64,000 nucleotides of DNA from CAUJGP01 sp964612425 (GTDB lineage: Bacteria; Bdellovibrionota; Bdellovibrionia; Bdellovibrionales; Bdellovibrionaceae), in assembly GCA_964612425.1 (NCBI GenBank), contig CAZTDX010000001.1:1-64000 (forward strand). Direction: 5' to 3'. This document shows positions 52,560 to 60,894 of this stretch, piece after piece. Position 1 is the first letter of the stretch, and every line of letters starts with the position of its first letter. The notes under the pieces were generated by a model. That model had not been told where the DNA came from, did no database searches, and saw only the letters and a program-made list of their open reading frames with translations. The position numbers and the translations under genes were made by a program.

Positions 52560-52589
52560 GTTCGGATATTGGCAAGCTTGGTTCACCAA
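52560..52589 (+). other. attR: right attP half-site, central TC and direct repeat
   Basis: GTTCGGATATTGG (52560-52572), then a 10-nt spacer CAAGCTTGGT, TC (52583-52584) and ACCAA. The arm mirrors the left-end arm, and TCACCAA repeats the tRNA-Arg end. Sequence to the right is chromosomal. Confidence 0.85.
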
Positions 52590-52677
52590 TTAATCCACCC
52601 ACTTAATTGAGTTCTCTGCCCATAACTGGTTCTCCCTCAAAAAAACTTAAATATTATCGTTTTCATTAAACCTACAT

Positions 52678-52942
52678 TTGATGGATCAGAGCCTAAACAA
52701 AAATTCTTTCACCAAGGATACTATGACAAGGAGCTTCAGCGTAAACCAAGAAAATTCTCATCCGAATAAAAAGAGATACATTCCGCTTTCAGCTAAACAA
52801 GCATTATTTAATCGCTCAAACGGATGTTGTGAATTTATTGGCAAAGATGGAGTTCGATGTCAGAGGTCGATAAAATCGTGATGTACATCATGAACGGACA
52901 GCAAGACTAAAATCTAGCTATTTTAAAGGCGCTGAGGATTTG
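52678..52942 (+). pseudogene. HNH endonuclease remnant
   Basis: The readable part (RYIPLSAKQALFNRSNGCCEF...GVRCQRS) matches the N-terminal half of HNH proteins ('RYIP..VR.AVf.R..G.C.f....G.RC'). It stops at 52881. The same region continues in another frame with DVHHERTARLKSSYFKGAEDL, comparable to the His-His part, before further stops. It is a decayed gene on the chromosomal side of attR. Confidence 0.6.
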
Positions 52943-53061
52943 TAATGATACACCACATAGAGTCGAATTTGTAATGCCAAATTAAAAATTGCTGTATATG
53001 GTGTTAAAATTAAATTTAATAAAACTCCAACGAGTGTCATTATAAAAAAGGAAACTTCAAA

Positions 53062-53997
53062 ATGAGTGCAACAATTGAAAATGTCATTATCATTGGTTCT
53101 GGTCCTGCGGGATTAACTGCAGCGGTGTATACAGCGCGAGCACGACTCAACCCCTTAATGATTGAGGGTGAAGAGGCCGGAGGACAACTGATGTTGACGA
53201 CAGAGGTTGAAAATTATCCAGGATTTGAGCATGGAATTACGGGTTCTGAATTGATCGATACTATGAAAAAACAGGCCACACGATTTGGAACTCGATTTAT
53301 CACTAAAAATGTAACTAAAGTTGATTTACTTCAAAAACCATTTAAGGTTTGGGTGGGAAAGGATGAATTTCTCACTAAGTCCATTATCATTTCAACAGGT
53401 GCTAGTGCTAAATATTTAGGCCTCCCCTCCGAAAAAGTCTATATGAACAAAGGGGTTTCAGCCTGCGCGACATGCGACGGTGCTTTTTTTAGAAATGTGG
53501 AAGTCGCGGTCGTCGGCGGAGGCGATACGGCTATGGAAGAAGCTCAATTTTTAACACGATTTGCTTCTAAAGTTTATATTATTCACCGTCGTGACAGCTT
53601 CCGTGCCTCCAAAATTATGAGCGAGAGAGTTCTTAAAAATCCAAAAATTCAAGTTATTTGGAATTCAGAAGTGATTGAAGTTCTTGGCGATGGCAAATCG
53701 GTTGACCGATTAAAACTTCGAAACCTCAACACAAACTCTGAGACGGAACTATCGGTGCAAGGACTTTTTCTTGCGATTGGTCATAAACCAAACACAGACC
53801 TGTTCAAAGAGTTTATTCACCTGCATGATAATGGATATATGAAGACCATTCCAGGGACTTCGAATACGAATATTCCTGGGGTGTTCGCGGCTGGAGATGT
53901 TCAAGATCATCATTACCGTCAAGCCATTACGGCTGCTGGCACTGGCTGTATGGCCGCCATTGACTGTGAACGATGGCTAGAATCTCAAGGCCATTGA
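53062..53997 (+). CDS. trxB: Thioredoxin reductase
   Basis: 311 residues. FAD-binding GSGPAGLTAAVYTARA at the N-terminus, active-site CATCDGAFF, NADPH-binding GGGDTAMEEA, and the C-terminal 'GVFAAGDVQDHHYRQAITAAGTGC' are the complete TrxB set. It reduces thioredoxin with NADPH in the cytoplasm. It stands alone with an AAAAAGGAAA ribosome site. Its length is normal and nothing is missing. Confidence 0.97.
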   Translation: MSATIENVIIIGSGPAGLTAAVYTARARLNPLMIEGEEAGGQLMLTTEVENYPGFEHGITGSELIDTMKKQATRFGTRFITKNVTKVDLLQKPFKVWVGKDEFLTKSIIISTGASAKYLGLPSEKVYMNKGVSACATCDGAFFRNVEVAVVGGGDTAMEEAQFLTRFASKVYIIHRRDSFRASKIMSERVLKNPKIQVIWNSEVIEVLGDGKSVDRLKLRNLNTNSETELSVQGLFLAIGHKPNTDLFKEFIHLHDNGYMKTIPGTSNTNIPGVFAAGDVQDHHYRQAITAAGTGCMAAIDCERWLESQGH

Positions 53998-54062
53998 TTT
54001 AGGATTGGATGGATTTGGAATTTGATGGACTTGTGCTTTTTGGCTTTGTATATTTTTAAATG

Positions 54063-54080
54063 CCGTTTTTGCAAAAATGG
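54063..54080. repeat. Short AT-rich palindrome after trxB
   Basis: CCGTTTTTGCAAAAATGG is an inverted repeat (8 pairs, one G-T) between trxB and the response-regulator gene. Possible operator or weak terminator. Confidence 0.3.
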
Positions 54081-54158
54081 ATTTTCTGTAAACGCGGCGG
54101 CAGTAAATAAAGATTATGTAACGTTTAAATAAAACTCGCTTTCCCAACGGAGGGGATC

Positions 54159-54674
54159 ATGAGAAAAATGAATACCAAGGATTTGGTGGATAAAATAGAG
54201 CGAATCACACGAGCCAAGATGGTGCATCAAGAAGTAGTCCCTCTTGGCTCCTTCAGAGAATTAAAAAAGAAAACAGACCCCAAAGTGATCTTAGTGGTAG
54301 AAGACGATGAGACCATGCGAGTTGCTTTACAGCGGATGCTAGAGCAAAATACGGCTTATTTAGTCAAAGTCGCCTCCGATGCGACAGAATTAGCCCGAGT
54401 CCTGGACGACAAGGCCATCGACTTATTGCTTTTAGATATTGGTCTTCCTTGGATCGATGGGTTTGAATTAGGACAAATTTTAAAAGAACATAAAGATCTT
54501 CGATTTATTCCTCTGGTCTACATCTCGGGTCACGTCACTGAAGGTGATTTAAAGAGAGCCTTTGAAATTGGTGCCAATGAGTTTTTTCAAAAGCCTTTTG
54601 AGCCAGAGAAATTACTTAAAACCATACAACATCTATTGAGCTTACCGCAGGGGCCGCACTTCACGACAGTTTAG
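54159..54674 (+). CDS. Single-domain response regulator
   Basis: 171 residues. A leader of about 45 residues is followed by one receiver domain: acidic pocket VVEDDETM, phosphoacceptor Asp in LLLLDIGLPWIDG, YISGHVT (switch Ser), and EFFQKPFEPEKL with the conserved Lys-Pro. There is no output domain, so it would signal through protein contacts (CheY-like). AACGGAGGGG precedes the start. No kinase lies beside it. Confidence 0.88.
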   Translation: MRKMNTKDLVDKIERITRAKMVHQEVVPLGSFRELKKKTDPKVILVVEDDETMRVALQRMLEQNTAYLVKVASDATELARVLDDKAIDLLLLDIGLPWIDGFELGQILKEHKDLRFIPLVYISGHVTEGDLKRAFEIGANEFFQKPFEPEKLLKTIQHLLSLPQGPHFTTV

Positions 54675-54683
54675 GTTTTGAAG

Positions 54684-55241
54684 CTACTGATTTTCGCAAT
54701 TGTTGATTTCGCTCAAGAGTTCTTCTTCTTGGGCGTACAATCTGTTTCGCTTCTCTTCCATATCGCGAATTTTATCACGAAGTTTTTGCTCTTCCAGAGC
54801 CACCATTTGACCTTTTTCATCATAGCCAAATTTATCCGCCTCAATTTGCCCTAACTCATCATCCTTTAAAACCATTTGACGGGCCACTTTGGGTTTTTGT
54901 TTATGAGCCGACAAACACTCTTCATACCTTCCAACGACCCCGCGCGTATTAAAACGACGGCTCCCATAGAGTTCATCTTGCTTTCTCTTTACTTGGTATG
55001 AGGTGTTTTTCAGATATTCAACTAAATTTGTTTTCTTTTGTACGACTACATCTTCAGACTTATTAACGCCAATACTTTCTTTTTCATTAAGCATCTCGGT
55101 TTTTTCAATTTTATTAGCTTCCATGCTTTGAGCTTTAATATCGGCATCCTTTTTTGTTTTTGAGGAACAACCATTAACTAAAATAAAAAGCACGATAAGG
55201 ACTAAGGGATTAATTATTAATTTTTTCACGACTGACTCCAT
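54684..55241 (-). CDS. Lipoprotein of a tandem paralogous pair (copy 2)
   Basis: 185 residues. The signal peptide ends in a lipobox (LVNGCSSK). After a Lys/Glu-rich linker, a domain rich in coiled coil holds 'VVQKKTNLVEYLKNTSYQVKRKQDELYGSRRFNTRGVVGRYEECLS' and 'DEKGQMVALEEQKLRDKIRDMEEKR', ending in EINNCENQ. The same landmarks appear in the same order in the gene just upstream. Family not recognised; an outer-membrane or periplasmic structural role is plausible. Confidence 0.7.
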   Translation of the reverse strand: MESVVKKLIINPLVLIVLFILVNGCSSKTKKDADIKAQSMEANKIEKTEMLNEKESIGVNKSEDVVVQKKTNLVEYLKNTSYQVKRKQDELYGSRRFNTRGVVGRYEECLSAHKQKPKVARQMVLKDDELGQIEADKFGYDEKGQMVALEEQKLRDKIRDMEEKRNRLYAQEEELLSEINNCENQ

Positions 55242-55287
55242 TCACAGATTAAAGCTCATTGGCCTGATGTAAGATTTCTTTTAAACT

Positions 55288-55902
55288 CTACTCATTAAAT
55301 TTAGGGAACGGCTTAGCAGCAGATGGTGCTTGATCGGGATTTTTTAATTTAAGATTACAATTTTTAATTTCAGTTTCAAACCAATCTTCCTGGGACTCAT
55401 AGGTTTGCTTGTAGTTTTCAAACCTCTTGATTCGGCTTGTAATATCTTCTTCTGAAAGCATTATGAGCTGCTTTTTTTCGTCGATTCCAGCTTTCATTTT
55501 GGGGCCACCTAGGCGAGTCAGTAAAACTTTTTCAGGCAACTCCACCATTCCCCACTTTCCAGTGTTCTTTTTTTGAAGCTCCGTCAGGCAATTTTCTAGC
55601 GATCCGTATTTGCCGATATTTCCATAGGCTCGATTGCCGTAAATGGTTTCTTCACTTGTATAGACTTCGCGCTCCAACTCTACTAAGTAATCCACCAATT
55701 TTACTTTTTCTTGAATGACAGTGTCACCAGCTTGATTCTTTCCGACAGAGGTAGAGGCATTAATCTTGTTTTCATCTTCCATTTTTGTATTTACAGTTTC
55801 TATTTTCTTTTTGGAAGCACAGGAAACAAACACAACAGTAAATGTTACAAATAAACATAGTTTAATTAATTCATTTAGTTTTCTAATATTTTGGCGATTC
55901 AT
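55288..55902 (-). CDS. Lipoprotein of a tandem paralogous pair (copy 1)
   Basis: 204 residues. Lipobox VFVSCASK, then an acidic linker and the domain 'TVIQEKVKLVDYLVELEREVYTSEETIYGNRAYGNIGKYGSLENCLTEL' and 'DEKKQLIMLSEEDITSRIKRFENYK', ending ETEIKNCNLKLKNP. The spacing of the 'YGxR', 'xxCL', 'DEK.Q...L' and 'NC' landmarks matches copy 2, so the genes arose by duplication. Function unknown. Separated from copy 2 by 46 bp and from the carB stop by about 50 bp. Confidence 0.7.
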   Translation of the reverse strand: MNRQNIRKLNELIKLCLFVTFTVVFVSCASKKKIETVNTKMEDENKINASTSVGKNQAGDTVIQEKVKLVDYLVELEREVYTSEETIYGNRAYGNIGKYGSLENCLTELQKKNTGKWGMVELPEKVLLTRLGGPKMKAGIDEKKQLIMLSEEDITSRIKRFENYKQTYESQEDWFETEIKNCNLKLKNPDQAPSAAKPFPKFNE

Positions 55903-55955
55903 GTGACCTCACTTATTTTTATATATAATAATTTAAAACCTAAAGGACCTCTTAT

Positions 55956-58900
55956 CTATAATTCCATCAAAGGTGGTAAACTTTTTACCTCAAAGGCTTT
56001 TTCGCGAGCTTTTTTTAGTGCGATTAAAAACGCTTCTGCCGCATCACTTTCAGTTAAACACGGAATACTGTAATCAATGCAAGCGCGTCTGATATTAAAA
56101 CTTGCCTCAATCGATCTTCGACCCGATGTCGTGTTGACAACAATGTGTACTCCTCCAGAGCGTATTTTATCCACACAGTGTGGACGTCCCTCGTGAACTT
56201 TTTTGTACTCAAAACAATTCAACCCGTGAGATTTAAAATACTGAGCCGTACCCTTCGTCGCAGAAAGTGTGTAGCCCATGGCCACTAAATCTTGCGCCAT
56301 CACAAGCATGTCTTCTTTATCTTTTTCACGGAGTGAAAAGAACACTTCCCCTTTTTCAGGAAATCGCATGTGAGAAGAGAGCATTCCCTTCAACAAGGCT
56401 TCTCCGTAGGTGCTTCCGCGCCCCATACTCTCTCCGGTTGATTTCATTTCAGGTCCAAGAATGGAATCAGCTTCAGGAAATTTTTTAAACGGAAACACAA
56501 CGCCTTTCACTGAAACTCCGGGTCGCGCTCGCCAAATATAGCGAGACGGTTTTACTTGCGCCTCCGCTTCACCAAGCATAGCCGCCACTCCTAAATCAAC
56601 GAGTGGAATCCCCGTGGCTTTCACCACAAAAGGCACGGAACGCGAACTTCGAGGATTAGCCTCCAACATATAGATTTGATCTTTTTTGATCGCTAACTGT
56701 AAATTTAAATGCCCTACCACGCCAATTCGATCGGCTAGTTCCTTACTCATGATCTCTACTTTATCGCAAACTTCTTGACGAAGGCGCTGCGGTGGAATCA
56801 CCCCTTGGCTATCACCGGAGTGCACTCCAGCGGCTTCAATGTGCTCGACTACACCACCCACGACCACCCAATTTTTTCCACGCACCAAATCCACATCCAC
56901 TTCAAGGGCTCCTGCTAAAAACTGATCGATCAAACACGGGCGATCCGCACTTATCGCCACTTGATGGCGCTCGAAGTAGCTCACAAGCTCTTCTGCATTT
57001 TCAACGACCTCCATACGACGACCACCAAGCACATAGCTCGGTCGACAAATCAGTGGATAACCTATGCGATCCACAATGTGTTCGGCCTCACGAAGATTTT
57101 GAGCCATTCCTGACTCTGGAATTTTAAAGTTTAATTCACGACAAATTTGATTAAAGCGCCCACGATCTTCCGCCAAATCAATGGTCTCTAAATCAGAGCC
57201 AAGTATTTTAAACCCACGCTTAACCAAACCAGGGGCGCAATGAATTGGCGTCTGTCCGCCGAGCTGTACCACCACGGAGTCCACTTGCGCTGCCTTTAAA
57301 ACTTCAGACACATGCTCCTCGGTGAGAGGTTCAAAAAATAAAAAGTCTGCGGTATCATAATCAGTTGAAACCGTTTCGGGGTTGGAATTGATCATACAAA
57401 CTTGCCATGATTTTTTTTGAAAAGCTTTCACTCCTCTCACACAACTATAATCAAACTCTATCCCTTGTCCAATGCGATTCGGGCCACTTCCTAAAATGGC
57501 TACTCGCTTATCAAACTTTGGTAATAAAACCGGTTTAGACCAGTACGTCGAATAATAATAAGGTGTCGAAGAAGGAAATTCGCCGGCACAGGTATCCACT
57601 TGTTGAAAGCTTGGAAGAATTTTTTCTCGGTGGCGCCACGATCGTACTTCATCTTCGGAATGACGAGAGAGTCTGGCAATAAGAGCATCTGAAAACCCGC
57701 GTTTTTTAGCTTGATAAATTAATTCTGTTGATAAATGAGAACTCTTTAATACATTTTCAAAATCAACCAACGCTTTAACTTGCTCTAAAAACCAAGGTGT
57801 AATTTGCGTGAGTTCAAACAACGTTTCCATGGTCCAACCATCACGGAAGGCTTGATAAATATGAAAAAGTCTTTGGCTGTTGGGATAGGAAATTTTATCT
57901 TCTTCGACTTTTATTTCAGGGAAACCCTCTTTGTGGCGCTCCAGTGAAAGCACGGCCTTCATTAAAGACTCTTGCAAGGTGCGCCCAATACCCATCACCT
58001 CACCCACACTCTTCATTTGAGTGGAGAGAAGATCTTTGGCTCCAGCAAATTTTTCAAAGGCAAATCGTGGAATTTTAGTAACCACGTAATCCAGTGCGGG
58101 CTCATAGCAAGAAGGTGTGGTTTTTGTAATATCGTTTTGAATTTCTTCTAAGTGATAACCAATGGCAAGGAGGGCCGCAATTTTAGCAATTGGGAAACCT
58201 GTCGCCTTAGACGCCAGTGCCGAAGAGCGACTCACTCGTGGGTTCATTTCAATGACCACACGTTCTCCCGTTTTAGGATGAACGGCAAATTGAATGTTAG
58301 CTCCCCCCGTTTGTAAACCAACTTCGTTTATAATCTTCCCGGCCTCATCTCGCATGGCCTGATACTCACGATCTGAAAGCGTTTGCTGAGGAGCGATCGT
58401 AATACTATCTCCCGTATGCACCCCACACGGATCAAAATTTTCAATAGAGCAAATAATCACGAAAGTACCAGCGGCATCTCTCATGACTTCAAGTTCATAC
58501 TCTTTCCAACCCAGAATACTTTCTTCGACTAAAACTTCGCTCGTGGGACTTTCATGGAGCGCCTGTATCAGCATGTTTTGATAATCTTCAGGAGAGAAGG
58601 CAATCCCACCGCCGCCACCACCCAATGTGTAGTTCGGGCGTAAGATGAGTGGGTAACCGAGTTCATCACCCACTTTCATTCCATCTTCAAAAGTTCTCAC
58701 CAGGTGACTCTTGGGGTATTTGGCACCCACTTTATCTAAAATATCTCGAAACAACTCTCGATCTTCCGCCGCTTGAATGACCTTTGGATCAGCACCCAAA
58801 AGCTGGACTTGATATTTATTAAGGATCCCTTGCTTATGCAGCTCCAGAGCTAAATTCAGGGCTGTTTGTCCGCCGAGAGTTGGAATCACGGCCTGAGGGC

Positions 58901-59144
58901 GCTCGGTTTCAATTATTTTTTCAATAAAAGGGACTTGCAACGGTTCTATATAAACTCGAGTGGCAATTTCTGGGTCTGTCATGATCGTAGCAGGATTGCT
59001 ATTGACCAAAATAACTTCAAGCCCTTCTTTCATCAGAGCTTTGCAGGCTTGGGTTCCAGAGTAATCAAACTCACAGGCTTGCCCAATGACGATGGGACCA
59101 CTTCCTAGAATCAAAACTTTTTTTAGATCTTTTCGTCGTGGCAA
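55956..59144 (-). CDS. carB: Carbamoyl-phosphate synthase large subunit
   Basis: 1062 residues, the full CarB length. Two tandem ATP-grasp halves (first 'LILRPNYTLGGGGGGIAF', second 'LICRPSYVLGGRRMEVV'), the start 'PRRKDLKKVLILGSGPIVIGQACEFDYSGTQACKAL' and 'EMNPRVSRSSALASKATGFPIAKIAALLAIGY' are diagnostic. The C-terminal MGS-like allosteric domain is present ('GYTLSATKGTAQYF'). It makes carbamoyl phosphate from bicarbonate, ATP and CarA-derived ammonia for pyrimidine and arginine synthesis. Last gene of pyrB-carA-X-carB. Confidence 0.98.
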   Translation of the reverse strand: MPRRKDLKKVLILGSGPIVIGQACEFDYSGTQACKALMKEGLEVILVNSNPATIMTDPEIATRVYIEPLQVPFIEKIIETERPQAVIPTLGGQTALNLALELHKQGILNKYQVQLLGADPKVIQAAEDRELFRDILDKVGAKYPKSHLVRTFEDGMKVGDELGYPLILRPNYTLGGGGGGIAFSPEDYQNMLIQALHESPTSEVLVEESILGWKEYELEVMRDAAGTFVIICSIENFDPCGVHTGDSITIAPQQTLSDREYQAMRDEAGKIINEVGLQTGGANIQFAVHPKTGERVVIEMNPRVSRSSALASKATGFPIAKIAALLAIGYHLEEIQNDITKTTPSCYEPALDYVVTKIPRFAFEKFAGAKDLLSTQMKSVGEVMGIGRTLQESLMKAVLSLERHKEGFPEIKVEEDKISYPNSQRLFHIYQAFRDGWTMETLFELTQITPWFLEQVKALVDFENVLKSSHLSTELIYQAKKRGFSDALIARLSRHSEDEVRSWRHREKILPSFQQVDTCAGEFPSSTPYYYSTYWSKPVLLPKFDKRVAILGSGPNRIGQGIEFDYSCVRGVKAFQKKSWQVCMINSNPETVSTDYDTADFLFFEPLTEEHVSEVLKAAQVDSVVVQLGGQTPIHCAPGLVKRGFKILGSDLETIDLAEDRGRFNQICRELNFKIPESGMAQNLREAEHIVDRIGYPLICRPSYVLGGRRMEVVENAEELVSYFERHQVAISADRPCLIDQFLAGALEVDVDLVRGKNWVVVGGVVEHIEAAGVHSGDSQGVIPPQRLRQEVCDKVEIMSKELADRIGVVGHLNLQLAIKKDQIYMLEANPRSSRSVPFVVKATGIPLVDLGVAAMLGEAEAQVKPSRYIWRARPGVSVKGVVFPFKKFPEADSILGPEMKSTGESMGRGSTYGEALLKGMLSSHMRFPEKGEVFFSLREKDKEDMLVMAQDLVAMGYTLSATKGTAQYFKSHGLNCFEYKKVHEGRPHCVDKIRSGGVHIVVNTTSGRRSIEASFNIRRACIDYSIPCLTESDAAEAFLIALKKAREKAFEVKSLPPLMEL

Positions 59145-59194
59145 GGACTCCCCCTTTTAAACTAAAATTTATTTAGCGTGACTATTTAGCAGGA

Positions 59195-59833
59195 CTATTT
59201 AACATGGCAGTAAATTTGGTCAATAGTCACATGCTTGTATTGTTCGTACTTATAACGCATTTTCGTTAGTCGCAACAACAGCTCCTCCACATTGAGGTCT
59301 GGATTTTTTCGAAAACGCTTAGCTTCTTGATAAATATATTTTTTGGCCTCTGGAGGATGAAAACAAAAACCACGTGTAAAAATATAAGTATCACCAATTG
59401 GAATCACGCGAACTTGAAAAATTTCAACAGAAGCAAAACCAGAAACAAATGGAGATTCTTTTACAGTTAATTTTTTATCAGCAATTAAATCTTTTAAAAT
59501 TAAATTGTCATCTTTGGTTTTCACATACTCAAACAAACCATTGCGATGGCGTTTCATGATTTGAATCATTTCAATCTCATTGGGCGTGTACTTTAACTCC
59601 CGAGGCAATAAAGCACCATGAAGGGGCGTGCACTCATAGCCACGAAGCTTGCGTGTAAAAAAGTACCAGTCAAAAAACTGGGCCATTCGAAGTTCAAAGT
59701 GCGTTGAACCTTCATCAAACACACTAGAGCTATCAAAGAAATCTCTTTTAGCTAAACGAATTTCATCCTGAAACTGCTCTCCTGCAAAAAATTGCAGAAT
59801 TTTATCCATGAGCTTATTATATTCCATCATCAT
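59195..59833 (-). CDS. Hypothetical protein inserted between carA and carB
   Basis: 212 residues, soluble, no motif I recognise. It is rich in aromatic and charged residues ('FFDSSSVFDEGSTHFELRMAQFFDWYFFTRKLRGYE', 'FCFHPPEAKKYIYQEAKRFRKN'), with a repeated-looking hydrophobic pattern rather than an enzyme signature. It overlaps carA by four bases and is 50 bp from carB, so it is translated as part of the pyrimidine operon. The position suggests a link to regulation or channelling, but this is only inference from context. Confidence 0.75.
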   Translation of the reverse strand: MMMEYNKLMDKILQFFAGEQFQDEIRLAKRDFFDSSSVFDEGSTHFELRMAQFFDWYFFTRKLRGYECTPLHGALLPRELKYTPNEIEMIQIMKRHRNGLFEYVKTKDDNLILKDLIADKKLTVKESPFVSGFASVEIFQVRVIPIGDTYIFTRGFCFHPPEAKKYIYQEAKRFRKNPDLNVEELLLRLTKMRYKYEQYKHVTIDQIYCHVK

Positions 59834-60894
59834 AGTTGCTCCACAAAATACCGAAATAAGGCCTGCGCTTCGTGCGGGCCTGGGTGACTCTCGGGGTGAT
59901 ATTGAATTCCCATATAACGCTTTTCTTGACTCATAATTCCTGAAACTGTTTGATCGTTTAAATTCACGTGAGTGACTTTAACATTGGAGGGCAACGTTGA
60001 AGGATCAACAGCATAGCCATGATTTTGGCTTGTTACATAAATTTTATTGAGTAATTCATCTCGAATTGGATGATTGCTGCCTCGATGGCCAAATTTTAAT
60101 TTATACGTTTTAGCTCCCAATGCTAAACTTAAAATTTGGTGTCCCATACAAATCCCCATCAAAGGTTTCCAACCTATCATCTGACGAACCGTCTCAACGG
60201 CAACTTGAACATCCGCAGGATCGCCAGGCCCATTCGACAACATGACACGATCAGGATTCCAAGCCTTAATCTTTTCAAATGAAGTTCGACTGGGGAACAC
60301 ACCCACTTCAGATGAATATGGTAAAAGCTCTCGAATAATATTTTCTTTACAGCCAAAATCAAGAAGAGCTACGCGAGGCCCTTTAGCATTTGTGCCTGTG
60401 CGTTCTTGAAAGGATTTTGTCGACGTGGCATAAACCCAATCTTTATCTTTATTTTTTTCTGCCTGAATCAGTGGTTTTGCTATTTCATAGGCTTCGGCTT
60501 CACCACTGGCCTGAACAAGGGCTCCCCAGGGTGTCCCTCCCTCTCGTAAACGCATAACTAGAGCTCGCGTGTCCAATTCAGAAATGACTGGTATTTTAAA
60601 CTCGCGAAGTCGTTCTAACCAAGCTTGATCTCGAGATCCCGCTTGCATTTGAACGCAAACAAATCCCTGCAACCATAAGCGATTGGACTCCCAACATTCA
60701 CGATCCACACCATAATTTCCCATCATCGGTGCGGTCATCACAACAATTTGAGTAAAGTAACTAGGGTCAGTGGCAATTTCTTCATAACCAGAGTGAGAGG
60801 TATTAAACACCACCTCTCCTGCACGAGGCTCTCCTCCTTGCCATTGGCCAGAAAAAACTTCGCCCGTCTCTAACACACAGAAGCCTTGCTTCAT
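59830..60894 (-). CDS. carA: Carbamoyl-phosphate synthase small (glutaminase) subunit
   Basis: 354 residues. N-terminal CPSase small domain ('VFNTSHSGYEEIATDPSYFTQIVVMTAPMMGNYGV') and a class I glutamine amidotransferase domain with the catalytic Cys in GICMGHQILSLALG and His-Glu in YHPESHPGP. It hydrolyses glutamine and passes ammonia to CarB. The start overlaps pyrB by four bases. Confidence 0.97.
   Translation of the reverse strand: MKQGFCVLETGEVFSGQWQGGEPRAGEVVFNTSHSGYEEIATDPSYFTQIVVMTAPMMGNYGVDRECWESNRLWLQGFVCVQMQAGSRDQAWLERLREFKIPVISELDTRALVMRLREGGTPWGALVQASGEAEAYEIAKPLIQAEKNKDKDWVYATSTKSFQERTGTNAKGPRVALLDFGCKENIIRELLPYSSEVGVFPSRTSFEKIKAWNPDRVMLSNGPGDPADVQVAVETVRQMIGWKPLMGICMGHQILSLALGAKTYKLKFGHRGSNHPIRDELLNKIYVTSQNHGYAVDPSTLPSNVKVTHVNLNDQTVSGIMSQEKRYMGIQYHPESHPGPHEAQALFRYFVEQL

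Larger units (their letters stand above)
23468..52584. mobile_element. Integrative conjugative element in tRNA-Arg, serine recombinase type, about 29.1 kb
   Basis: The left end is in the 3' end of tRNA-Arg and the right end at 52583-52584. Both ends share the direct repeat TCACCAA (23468-23474 and 52583-52589), and both carry an inverted 13-mer (CCAATATCCGAAC at 23480-23492, GTTCGGATATTGG at 52560-52572) exactly 10 nt from the central TC. Joining the ends rebuilds a 48-bp attP with near-perfect dyad symmetry about TC, as expected for a large serine recombinase. The recombinase gene abuts the left end. Inside are a relaxase-like gene, a coupling protein, VirB2-VirB10 homologues, a regulatory cassette and a cargo pair. 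Confidence 0.9.
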
